Assembly (NCBI GenBank): GCA_002500665.1
Contig: DLRY01000032.1
Location: forward strand, 1 to 22,105
Origin: Opitutia bacterium UBA7876
GTDB lineage: Bacteria > Verrucomicrobiota > Verrucomicrobiia > Opitutales > Seribacteraceae
DNA length: 22,105 nt
Direction: 5' to 3'
In this document: piece by piece, positions 8,438-14,795 of the stretch
Layout of the letters: each line of letters starts with the position of its first letter
How positions within the stretch are numbered: the first letter of the stretch is position 1
Position numbers and translations under genes: made by a program
The notes under the pieces: model-generated
The model's database searches: none
Told to the model about the DNA's origin: nothing
The model's input: the letters and a program-made list of their open reading frames with translations, nothing else

Positions 8438-8548
8438 AAGGATCCGATTTTCGTTATTACGCTTCACCCTTGTTCCCCTATAAAGGAAGGGTTGCCGTTG
8501 ACTTTACGGTAAAAATCAAGACCATGTTTCCTTTGCTTCATACGCCTT
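8438..8548. other. intergenic region between purU and the TPR-FKBP gene
   Basis: A TTGACT word at 8498-8503 could be a -35 element, but no convincing -10 follows at normal spacing. An imperfect hairpin (8466-8471 with 8487-8492, 15-base loop) has no T tract. No Shine-Dalgarno sequence precedes the ATG at 8549. Confidence 0.3.
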
Positions 8549-9847
8549 ATGGCCATTAACGAAAACAAATCCGACCCAGATAACGCGAACGATGTTTCCT
8601 CCAGCGAGGAGCCCGTGGACGCCAGCACAAGGGAAACCCCGGCAGGTTTAACTGTCGAGGAGATTGCCGAGCGCCCTTACGACGAGCGCGAAGTATGGGA
8701 CAGCAACAAGAATTTTCTCTACATAGCCCTCGGAATTATCGGCCTTGTGGTTGCAGCCTACTACTTTTTCCAACAAAGCGAGCAAAAGGATTCCTCCAAG
8801 AGAAGCGAAGCCTTCGTAAAGGCTAGTATGGAGACGGAAGGCGCAGAGGCTCGTTTCCTTGGTTTCGCCAAGGAATACGATGGTACGCTTGGCGGGGTGG
8901 CTAGTTTCCGCGCCGCAGTCCTGCAATACCAAGCTAAACGGTATGCAGATGCGGCCGAAAGTTTTCAAGCAGCAGTCTCATCCTTGGGTGAAGATCCTCT
9001 GAGGGGTAGGGCCATGCTGGGGCGAGGCGTTTCCCTTCTTAAGCAAGGATCATCAGAGGCCCAAGGATTGACGATCCTCAAGGAACTCTCTTCGGACGCC
9101 GGCCTTCTTCCCGTTGACCGGGCTGAGGCCAGGTTCCTGCTGGCCGTTCATGCCTTGACGAAAGGTGATGAAGATGGCTTCTCCGCAGAGTTGTCCGAAT
9201 TATCCGGTGACCTTAATGCCAGCTACTTTCATTCCCGTCTCGAGGAGCTTGCCAAGACCCGTAAACTATTGGGCCTGGCGAAGTCCTTGCCGGAGCTTAA
9301 CCTGAGCGAGGGAAATGCATTCTTGGGAACGAATCGCGTCCGTCCGGGTGTCAAGACCCTGGAAAGCGGTCTTCAGTACGAGGTGCTTAAGGCTGGGACG
9401 GGCTCCAGCCCCCTTTCCGACGACGAAGTCGAAGTCCATTACCATGGCACCCTCTTGAGTGGGGAAGTCTTCGATTCCTCGGTGGAACGGGGAGAACCTT
9501 CCAAGTTTGGGGTTGGCGGGGTAATCAAGGGTTGGACCGAGGCTCTGCAATTAATGAGGGTTGGGGACAAGTGGAAACTTTTCATTCCCTCGGACTTGGC
9601 CTATGGGGAGTCGGGCAGCAACTCGATCGGTCCGAACGAAACCCTGACTTTTGAGGTGGAGCTTCTTTCCATCACCCCTCGCCCCGAGCCCGTTAGCCCC
9701 GAGTCCAACGCTACTCTTGTTCTTGATCCCAATTCTACGGCTCTGCCTAGCCCTGTCATTGACCTCAATGGCTCTACAGTGAAACCGGATGCCAACAAGA
9801 GTTTGGGGGAGTCTCCCCTCAAGCTTGACCTGAACGGTAGCCGCTAG
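8549..9847 (+). CDS. membrane-anchored YfgM-like TPR protein fused to FKBP prolyl isomerase
   Basis: This 432-residue protein has four visible parts: an acidic, disordered N-terminus (1-54); one transmembrane helix (about 56-75, FLYIALGIIGLVVAAYYFF); a helical repeat region (about 80-240); and an FKBP-type peptidyl-prolyl isomerase domain (about 270-375) with VHYHGTLLSGEVFDSS, GVIKGWTEAL and IPSDLAYGE. A low-complexity tail (376-432) repeats D-x-N-G/S-S/T units. The helical region resembles YfgM: FAKEYDGTLGGVASFRAAV parallels the YfgM FAAENKNTYGALASLELAQ segment. The charged N-terminus before the helix, as in YfgM, suggests a cytoplasmic N-terminus with TPR and FKBP in the periplasm. The likely role is a chaperone/foldase for exported proteins near the translocon (inference). 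It stands alone between purU and a convergent gene. Confidence 0.85.
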   Translation: MAINENKSDPDNANDVSSSEEPVDASTRETPAGLTVEEIAERPYDEREVWDSNKNFLYIALGIIGLVVAAYYFFQQSEQKDSSKRSEAFVKASMETEGAEARFLGFAKEYDGTLGGVASFRAAVLQYQAKRYADAAESFQAAVSSLGEDPLRGRAMLGRGVSLLKQGSSEAQGLTILKELSSDAGLLPVDRAEARFLLAVHALTKGDEDGFSAELSELSGDLNASYFHSRLEELAKTRKLLGLAKSLPELNLSEGNAFLGTNRVRPGVKTLESGLQYEVLKAGTGSSPLSDDEVEVHYHGTLLSGEVFDSSVERGEPSKFGVGGVIKGWTEALQLMRVGDKWKLFIPSDLAYGESGSNSIGPNETLTFEVELLSITPRPEPVSPESNATLVLDPNSTALPSPVIDLNGSTVKPDANKSLGESPLKLDLNGSR

Positions 9848-10905
9848 GTAAGCTCAGGCCCCTCGCCCGAGCAGTCGAGTACGGCTTTCATGACCTTGAG
9901 TTGCTCGCTATCGACAAAGCCTTGTTCTGCATCCTTCAGAGGATATATCCTGATCAAGGAGTCGAAGTCGACCGCTCCATTCCTTAGCATCTCGAACGCA
10001 TTCAAGTAGTCGGGCCTGGAGGAGGCATAGCTGGTTCTCAAGTCGATTTGCTTGCGGAGAAACTGGGTAAGGTCCAGCTCAATTGGACGGGAGTAGAGAG
10101 CCACTGCAGTTACTACTCCGTTGGGCCGTACGGATTTCCATGAATCAGCCAAGGCGCTCGCGGCTCCCGAAGCTTCCACCAAGGCATCTGCCCCGAGGGG
10201 GAAATGCTCGAGGACGTTTTCCGAGAGAGGAGGTAAGCCCGCTCCAACCGTTACGGTCTGAAAGCCTAACTTCCGAGCCGCCCGGAGGCGGACGGCTTCA
10301 TCGCGTTCGGTGCCGACTAAAAGGACTTCAGCTCCACGGTGTTTGGCCGCCAAGGCGCAGAGCATGCCGATGATACCTGGCCCGCTCACTACGACCTTGG
10401 TCCCTCTCGTGATATCGGAGCGGTTGCCGATACAGTGTTCGGCAACCGACAAGGGCTCGGTGAGTGAAGCCAATGGCAGAGAAATGTCTTCCGGCACGGG
10501 TATGAGGAATTCCTCGTCCACGCAGACGAATTCGGCCATCCCTCCATCGAGGTGTAACCCTTGAACTCTTCTTCGTTCGGAAAGCTGTGGGAGGTCTTTC
10601 CTGCAGTAGGGATCCTCGGCATCGTATTTGGTCTGCAGGGCTATCATTACAGCCTTATCCCCACAAGACCAAGCCGATATGCCTTGGCCTACTTCCGTAA
10701 CGATGCCGGCAAGCTCGTGCCCGAAGGTCACCTCGGGCAAGACGGACTCATAGCCCTTGTGGTTGAGCCAGGCATGAAGGTCCGATCCGCAAATTCCGCA
10801 GTAGGAAACTTTGAGAAGGACTTCTCCCTGTCCTGGTACAGGAATGGGTACTTCGGCCAATCGGGCGGCTCTCTCGCTGCGTTCGAATCTTCTAAAGGCC
10901 TTCAT
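9844..10905 (-). CDS. zinc-type alcohol dehydrogenase-like protein (MDR family)
   Basis: Medium-chain dehydrogenase/reductase of 353 residues. The catalytic domain carries YCGICGSD (catalytic zinc ligand C39), the FGHELAGIV segment (H63, E64) and E150 in LTEP. The cofactor domain has GPGIIG at 175-180 and acidic E200 at the end of the second strand (LVGTE), consistent with NAD. The structural-zinc lobe is degenerate: where relatives have four cysteines (CxxCxxCx7C), only C101 remains, with S109 near the last position. The substrate is unknown; sorbitol/threonine dehydrogenase-like polyol oxidation is possible. It overlaps the upstream DJ-1-like gene by 14 bases and is last in a four-gene minus-strand run. 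Its stop shares CTAG with the convergent FKBP gene. Confidence 0.88.
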   Translation of the reverse strand: MKAFRRFERSERAARLAEVPIPVPGQGEVLLKVSYCGICGSDLHAWLNHKGYESVLPEVTFGHELAGIVTEVGQGISAWSCGDKAVMIALQTKYDAEDPYCRKDLPQLSERRRVQGLHLDGGMAEFVCVDEEFLIPVPEDISLPLASLTEPLSVAEHCIGNRSDITRGTKVVVSGPGIIGMLCALAAKHRGAEVLLVGTERDEAVRLRAARKLGFQTVTVGAGLPPLSENVLEHFPLGADALVEASGAASALADSWKSVRPNGVVTAVALYSRPIELDLTQFLRKQIDLRTSYASSRPDYLNAFEMLRNGAVDFDSLIRIYPLKDAEQGFVDSEQLKVMKAVLDCSGEGPELT

Positions 10906-11467
10906 TTGCGTTCATTGAGGGATAATGAATCGACCTGCTGATTTCATTAGCAGCCTCTACTCCACGGACTTCACTGATCAGGCTAAGGGAGAATTCCAGG
11001 GCAGTGCCGGCTCCTCGGGACGTAACTAATCCCCCATCAACTACCACCTTTTCCTGCGCATCGATCGCGGTGAGTTCTCGGGAAACGGTTTCGTGGGCGG
11101 TGTATCTTGCGCCATTGAGGATGCCTGCATCGAGAAGAAGAAGTGGGGCGGCGCAAATTGCTCCTATGATTGCTCCTCGCGAATGGTGCCGACGGATAAG
11201 TTCGAGCACGTCGTTTCTATCCCGCAGGGAAAAAACTGCCGGGCCTCCGGGGAGGACGAGCAGGTTGAAGTCTCTAGACTGGGTGTCTGCGAGAAGCGCA
11301 TCGGCTTTTACTGAGATACCCGATCTACCAACTATGTCGATGGCTTCACCACAAGAAACGACCAAAGTCTGGATGCCCGATCGGCGCAGCAAGTCGATGG
11401 GGCAGATTGCCTCGATTTCCTCAAAGCCTTCCGCCAATAGGACAAGCGCTTTAGCTTGTTGTTCCAA
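10892..11467 (-). CDS. DJ-1/PfpI family protein (YajL/ThiJ-like)
   Basis: A 191-residue single-domain protein of the DJ-1/PfpI class. The nucleophile-elbow cysteine is C105 in GAICAAP, E19 in GFEEIEA corresponds to the conserved glutamate that tunes the cysteine, and H125 in TAHE corresponds to DJ-1 H126. Relatives act as protein/nucleotide deglycases or glyoxalases, or in oxidative-stress protection, so carbonyl detoxification is a fair guess. The start is taken as TTG at 11467 because an in-frame stop (the end of the zinc-ribbon gene) lies four codons upstream and later starts would cut the first beta-strand. A strong GGGGAGG precedes it, but only 2 bases away, so initiation is unusual. It overlaps the alcohol dehydrogenase by 14 bases. 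Confidence 0.88.
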   Translation of the reverse strand: MEQQAKALVLLAEGFEEIEAICPIDLLRRSGIQTLVVSCGEAIDIVGRSGISVKADALLADTQSRDFNLLVLPGGPAVFSLRDRNDVLELIRRHHSRGAIIGAICAAPLLLLDAGILNGARYTAHETVSRELTAIDAQEKVVVDGGLVTSRGAGTALEFSLSLISEVRGVEAANEISRSIHYPSMNANEGL

Positions 11468-11479
11468 GTCCTCCCCGTG

Positions 11480-11800
11480 TTACTCGGAAGCCTTGGCTTT
11501 TTCGGCCTTTGGCTTGGTTTCCTTCTTGGTTTCCTTTGGGGAACCGGATTCGGATGAAGACGAGTCCTTCCCGGAATCGCCCGAGCTTGAATGTTCCTCT
11601 TTCTTTGCGGTTGCCGGTCTCTTGTAGTCGGTCTCGTAAAAACCCGAACCCTTGAAAATAAGACCGGCTCCGAGGCCCATGAGCCTCTTTGCCTTTCGCT
11701 TTTTGCAGGTTGGACAGGACTTTACTGGCGAGTCGTTCATAGACTGAAACAACTCCCACTCATGACCACATGCCAAGCATTCGTAATCGTAGGTAGGCAT
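11480..11800 (-). CDS. FmdB-family zinc-ribbon protein
   Basis: 106 residues. The N-terminal domain (1-65) is the FmdB/CxxC-CxxC regulatory-protein type: MPTYDYECLACGHEWE with C8/C11 and SCPTCKK with C29/C32, expected to bind one zinc. The remainder (66-106) is a low-complexity tail of Lys, Glu and Ser, probably disordered. Members are annotated as putative regulators, but the biochemical role is unproven. It starts 9 bases after the DUF4013 stop and ends 12 bases before the DJ-1-like start, inside a tight operon. Confidence 0.88.
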   Translation of the reverse strand: MPTYDYECLACGHEWELFQSMNDSPVKSCPTCKKRKAKRLMGLGAGLIFKGSGFYETDYKRPATAKKEEHSSSGDSGKDSSSSESGSPKETKKETKPKAEKAKASE

Positions 11801-11809
11801 TGCCTAAAA

Positions 11810-12415
11810 TCAAGCAGGGGCCTTGGGCTCCGTTAGCCTCAAGGCCGATGAATAGGCAACCAGTACCCAGAAACCGACGAAAAAAGAAAGCCCGTAAAGA
11901 GGTAGGGCGAGCAGAAGCAAACCCCAGAAGGCAATGACGGGGAGAATGAGGTTAGGCCATGTTTCTCGGGCGGATACAAGCACGGACTTGATGTCCCAAC
12001 TGTCCGAGAAAAGACCGTCCTGTAGATAGGCATGCATAGATGCGAGTACCAAAAATGGCGAAACAAAGCCACAGGCCGCGAGGGGAAAGTAGGAAACAAC
12101 CCCGAGCAGACCTAGCGAGAGAAAGGACACTAACTCGCTGGCAAGCCATCCAACGAGGAGTGGTATACCGCCAAAGCCAGCCATTATGAGCAACATGCGC
12201 ACGCCGCCCTGAAGAAGGGAAGGTACTTCCATTTCTCTCCACTCGGGAAGTTCCCACTGGCGGGTTTGACGGAGGCGAACGGCATATTCGAGCAGGTATC
12301 CGAGGGAAAATATGTTAAGCACGGGAATGAAGGAGAGAGCTCCACCCCACAATACCTTGGGCATCCAACCCGGATGACCGAAAAGCCTTCCGCATACGGC
12401 TTCCAAACTTGGCAT
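11810..12415 (-). CDS. DUF4013-like integral membrane protein
   Basis: A hydrophobic protein of 201 residues if started at the ATG at 12415 (MPSLEAVCG). An ATG at 12466 would add 17 polar residues and overlap the start of divergent ispA, so it is less likely. About five to six membrane segments are visible: an N-terminal FIPVLNIFSLGYLLEYAVRL segment, a central pair around LLIMAGFGGIPLLVGWL and LLGVVSYFPLA, and a C-terminal pair around LILPVIAFWGLLLLALPLYG. The N-terminal PVLNIFxxGYLLE segment resembles DUF4013 proteins. No catalytic motif is seen and the function is unknown. It leads the minus-strand run with FmdB, DJ-1 and alcohol dehydrogenase. Confidence 0.75.
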   Translation of the reverse strand: MPSLEAVCGRLFGHPGWMPKVLWGGALSFIPVLNIFSLGYLLEYAVRLRQTRQWELPEWREMEVPSLLQGGVRMLLIMAGFGGIPLLVGWLASELVSFLSLGLLGVVSYFPLAACGFVSPFLVLASMHAYLQDGLFSDSWDIKSVLVSARETWPNLILPVIAFWGLLLLALPLYGLSFFVGFWVLVAYSSALRLTEPKAPA

Positions 12416-12423
12416 AACCTTTG

Positions 12424-12429
12424 TATTAT
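12424..12429 (+). promoter_or_regulatory. putative -10 element for ispA
   Basis: TATTAT matches the -10 consensus at 5 of 6 positions and lies about 27 bases before the ispA ATG. No good -35 is present at 16-18 bases upstream (TTCCAA at 12401-12406 is weak). It overlaps the start region of the divergent DUF4013 gene. Confidence 0.25.
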
Positions 12430-12455
12430 GGCATTCTTGGTCAGATTCGCAAGCC

Positions 12456-13340
12456 ATGAATTTCATTGACCAGCTAAAGGAGAAGCAACAATTAGTCGCT
12501 TCACGACTCGATCAAGCCCTCCCGGCTGCGGAAGTTCCTCCTGACCGAATTCACCAGGCAATGCGCCACAGCATGAATGCCGGCGGAAAGCGCCTGCGGC
12601 CCATTCTGGTCTTGTCCGGCCACGAGCTCTTCCCCAGTTTTCACGACCCCTTGCCTGCCGCTGTGGCCATCGAATGCATACATACCTACAGCCTGATACA
12701 CGATGATCTTCCCGCCATGGATGACTCTGAGCTCAGGCGTGGCCAACCGGCTTGCCATAAGGCCTTCGACGAGGCTACCGCCATCTTGGCAGGGGACGCA
12801 TTCCAGCCTCTAGCCTTTGAAATCTTAGCTCGTTGCTACGGTCATGTTCCGAAAGTTGCGGTCGACTTGATTGAGATTCTCGCCCGCACCGCCGGGAGCG
12901 AAAAGCTGGTCGGCGGTCAGATGCAGGATCTTCTTTCCGAGGGTGATCCGCCCCAAGAGGAAACCCTTTCCTACATCCACGCCAACAAGACCGCCGCCAT
13001 GATCGAGGCCTCGCTTTGCCTTGGGTTTCGCCTAGGGCGGATGGGCGAAGACGATGGGAAGCTCGAGCTGATCGGTCAAGCCGGGCATTTCCTCGGACTT
13101 GCTTTCCAAGCCGTGGACGACCTTCTGGACGTGACGCGCACAAGCGAGGAACTCGGTAAGGACGCAGCCCATGATCGGGAAAGCGGGAAGGTCACTTGGA
13201 TCTCCCTTTATGGAGAAGAAAAAGCCCGGGAACTTGCCCTAGAGCAAACCGAAAAAGCCCGCCAGATTCTTCTTCAAACCGGTGGGGACAACGCCTTTCT
13301 GCTGGAACTCGTTTCCCATATGCTTGAGCGCGAGAGTTGA
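12456..13340 (+). CDS. ispA: polyprenyl synthetase, farnesyl/geranylgeranyl diphosphate synthase type
   Basis: Condenses DMAPP/IPP units into a short isoprenyl diphosphate for quinones, lipid carriers and possibly hopanoids or carotenoids. The 294 residues match the IspA length (299 in E. coli). The first Asp-rich motif is DDLPAMDD at 83-90, with the two-residue insertion typical of bacterial FPP synthases, followed by RRGQPACHKAF. The second is DDLLD at 221-225. GGKRLRP at 43-49 is the IPP-binding segment. Chain length (C15 or C20) cannot be set by eye. It is divergent from the DUF4013 gene, and its TGA overlaps the next ATG by one base (TGATG at 13338-13342). Confidence 0.94.
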   Translation: MNFIDQLKEKQQLVASRLDQALPAAEVPPDRIHQAMRHSMNAGGKRLRPILVLSGHELFPSFHDPLPAAVAIECIHTYSLIHDDLPAMDDSELRRGQPACHKAFDEATAILAGDAFQPLAFEILARCYGHVPKVAVDLIEILARTAGSEKLVGGQMQDLLSEGDPPQEETLSYIHANKTAAMIEASLCLGFRLGRMGEDDGKLELIGQAGHFLGLAFQAVDDLLDVTRTSEELGKDAAHDRESGKVTWISLYGEEKARELALEQTEKARQILLQTGGDNAFLLELVSHMLERES

Positions 13341-14002
13341 TGACCAGCGACGACAGGCTGGTCTCACGCGACTGGAAGGACAGGCTTTCCTTTTCCCGTG
13401 ACGGAGGAAAGGGGTTCGCCGCTCCGGGTGGAGAATTCACGCGGGCTCTCTACGAATGGTCTCTCACGGACCAAGGAAGCCCATTGCGTACTATCATCGA
13501 AGGTCGTCGGGTGGTTGAGCTTGGCGCCGGCATGATGCCCCTCGGTTATGGACTTGCCGCAGTGGGGCGAGCCCGTAATTTCGTAGCGGTTGAACCTTTC
13601 TATGCCGACCTGCAGAAGCGTTCCATTCATTCCTTCATCGAGGAGAATTCGAACCTGATTCCGAGAATTCCCTACAAGGTTGTGGAACGGGATATGTTGG
13701 ATTACCTGATCGATGAGCCTGACAACCTGCTCTGCATCGTTTGCTGTGGCATCGAGTCATGCATCTTACCCGGGCCCGACTACCAGTCGAAAGTCGAGCG
13801 TGAAGTGGCCAGAACCTTAGCCCCAGAGGCCTTCTTCATAAGTTCGCACAGTGATCTCTTTCCCAGGGCTCTACCTTTTGTTGACCTTACCTACAAGAGG
13901 CCTTCCAACCCGAAGGTGAGCGATCGGTTGCGCCTTCACGGGGCCCGAGAGGCCTTCGATCTGCACGGCGAGACACTTTCCCTTCTTCAGGTAAGATCTT
14001 AG
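13340..14002 (+). CDS. class I SAM-dependent methyltransferase-like protein, function unknown
   Basis: 220 residues from the ATG at 13340, which shares its A with the ispA TGA; this start is preferred over the TTG at 13337. VVELGAGMMPLG at 58-69 matches methyltransferase motif I, and E85 in VAVEPFY sits where the acidic residue binding the SAM ribose is expected. RDMLDYL near 118 may be motif II. CIVCCGIESC at 132-141 holds four cysteines in ten residues, which is uncommon in such enzymes. I do not recognise the substrate. The start/stop overlap implies translational coupling with ispA, so an isoprenoid or quinone substrate is possible but unproven. It is convergent with rph, 16 bases apart. 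Confidence 0.7.
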   Translation: MTSDDRLVSRDWKDRLSFSRDGGKGFAAPGGEFTRALYEWSLTDQGSPLRTIIEGRRVVELGAGMMPLGYGLAAVGRARNFVAVEPFYADLQKRSIHSFIEENSNLIPRIPYKVVERDMLDYLIDEPDNLLCIVCCGIESCILPGPDYQSKVEREVARTLAPEAFFISSHSDLFPRALPFVDLTYKRPSNPKVSDRLRLHGAREAFDLHGETLSLLQVRS

Positions 14003-14018
14003 CCGTGGACGGTTTGGC

Positions 14019-14795
14019 TTAGGATAGAGCAGACTTCTGCAGTCCGACAAGTTCTCCAATGCCCTTTTCCGCAAGTAGCAAGAGATCATCGAGCTGTTGC
14101 CTTGAGAAAACGGCTTCCTCACCTGAGGACTGAACTTCAACGAAATGCCCGGAACCCGTCATGACGACGTTCGCGTCCACGGTTGCATCTCGGTCCTCGG
14201 GGTAGTCAAGGTCAAGGAGGCATCGGTCGTTGTATACTCCTACGCTGATAGCGGCAAGGTGGTCCCGTATCGGATCCTCTGAAAGCGCTCCTTTCTCCAG
14301 AAGTTCGTTGATCGCCATACGAGTGGCCAGCCAAGCGCCGGTGATGGAAGCCGTCCTGGTCCCGCCATCCGCACGCAGGACGTCGCAGTCGATCCAGAGA
14401 GTTTTCTCGGGGAGTTTCTTGAGGTCAAGCACGGCTCGCAGCGAGCGACCAATGAGCCTCTGGATCTCGATGTTTCGGCCATCTTGCTTGCCCCTGCTTA
14501 TAGGGCGGTCCTTGCGAGTAAGGGTAGAGTAGGGGAGCATGCTGTACTCGGCGGTGAGCCATCCCCCCTCGATCTTCTGCTGTCTCATCCAGCCGGGGAT
14601 CCTATCCTCGATCATGGCGGCGCAGATGACTTGGGTGTTGCCAAAGGAGCAAAGAACGGAACCGTTTGCATGAGGGGCGATTCCTGCCTTGAAGGAGACT
14701 TCACGCATCTGGTCGGTTTCGCGACCCGAGGGGCGAACGATTGCTTGCTCCAATTGCTCGGCGAGCGATGATTTTTCCGTGGAATCAGATTTCAT
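14019..14795 (-). CDS. rph: ribonuclease PH
   Basis: Phosphate-dependent 3'-to-5' exoribonuclease that trims tRNA 3' ends. The start at 14795 gives 258 residues; E. coli RNase PH is 238, and the extra is an N-terminal stretch of about 20 residues before RPSGR. The 14882 ATG would lie deep in the upstream gene. Signatures: GWLTAEYSMLPYSTLTR at 78-94, GRNIEIQRLIGRSLRAV at 106-122, the DCDVLRADGGTRTASITGA segment at 136-154 (phosphate-binding region) and LLDLDYPEDRDATVDANVV near 193-211. All usual family blocks are intact. Its start overlaps the end of the beta-CASP gene by 11 bases, so it is last in the apaG/beta-CASP/rph unit. Confidence 0.96.
   Translation of the reverse strand: MKSDSTEKSSLAEQLEQAIVRPSGRETDQMREVSFKAGIAPHANGSVLCSFGNTQVICAAMIEDRIPGWMRQQKIEGGWLTAEYSMLPYSTLTRKDRPISRGKQDGRNIEIQRLIGRSLRAVLDLKKLPEKTLWIDCDVLRADGGTRTASITGAWLATRMAINELLEKGALSEDPIRDHLAAISVGVYNDRCLLDLDYPEDRDATVDANVVMTGSGHFVEVQSSGEEAVFSRQQLDDLLLLAEKGIGELVGLQKSALS

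Noticed and set aside
8466..8492. Hairpin after purU as a terminator
   Set aside because: Only six paired bases, a 15-base loop and no T tract after it.
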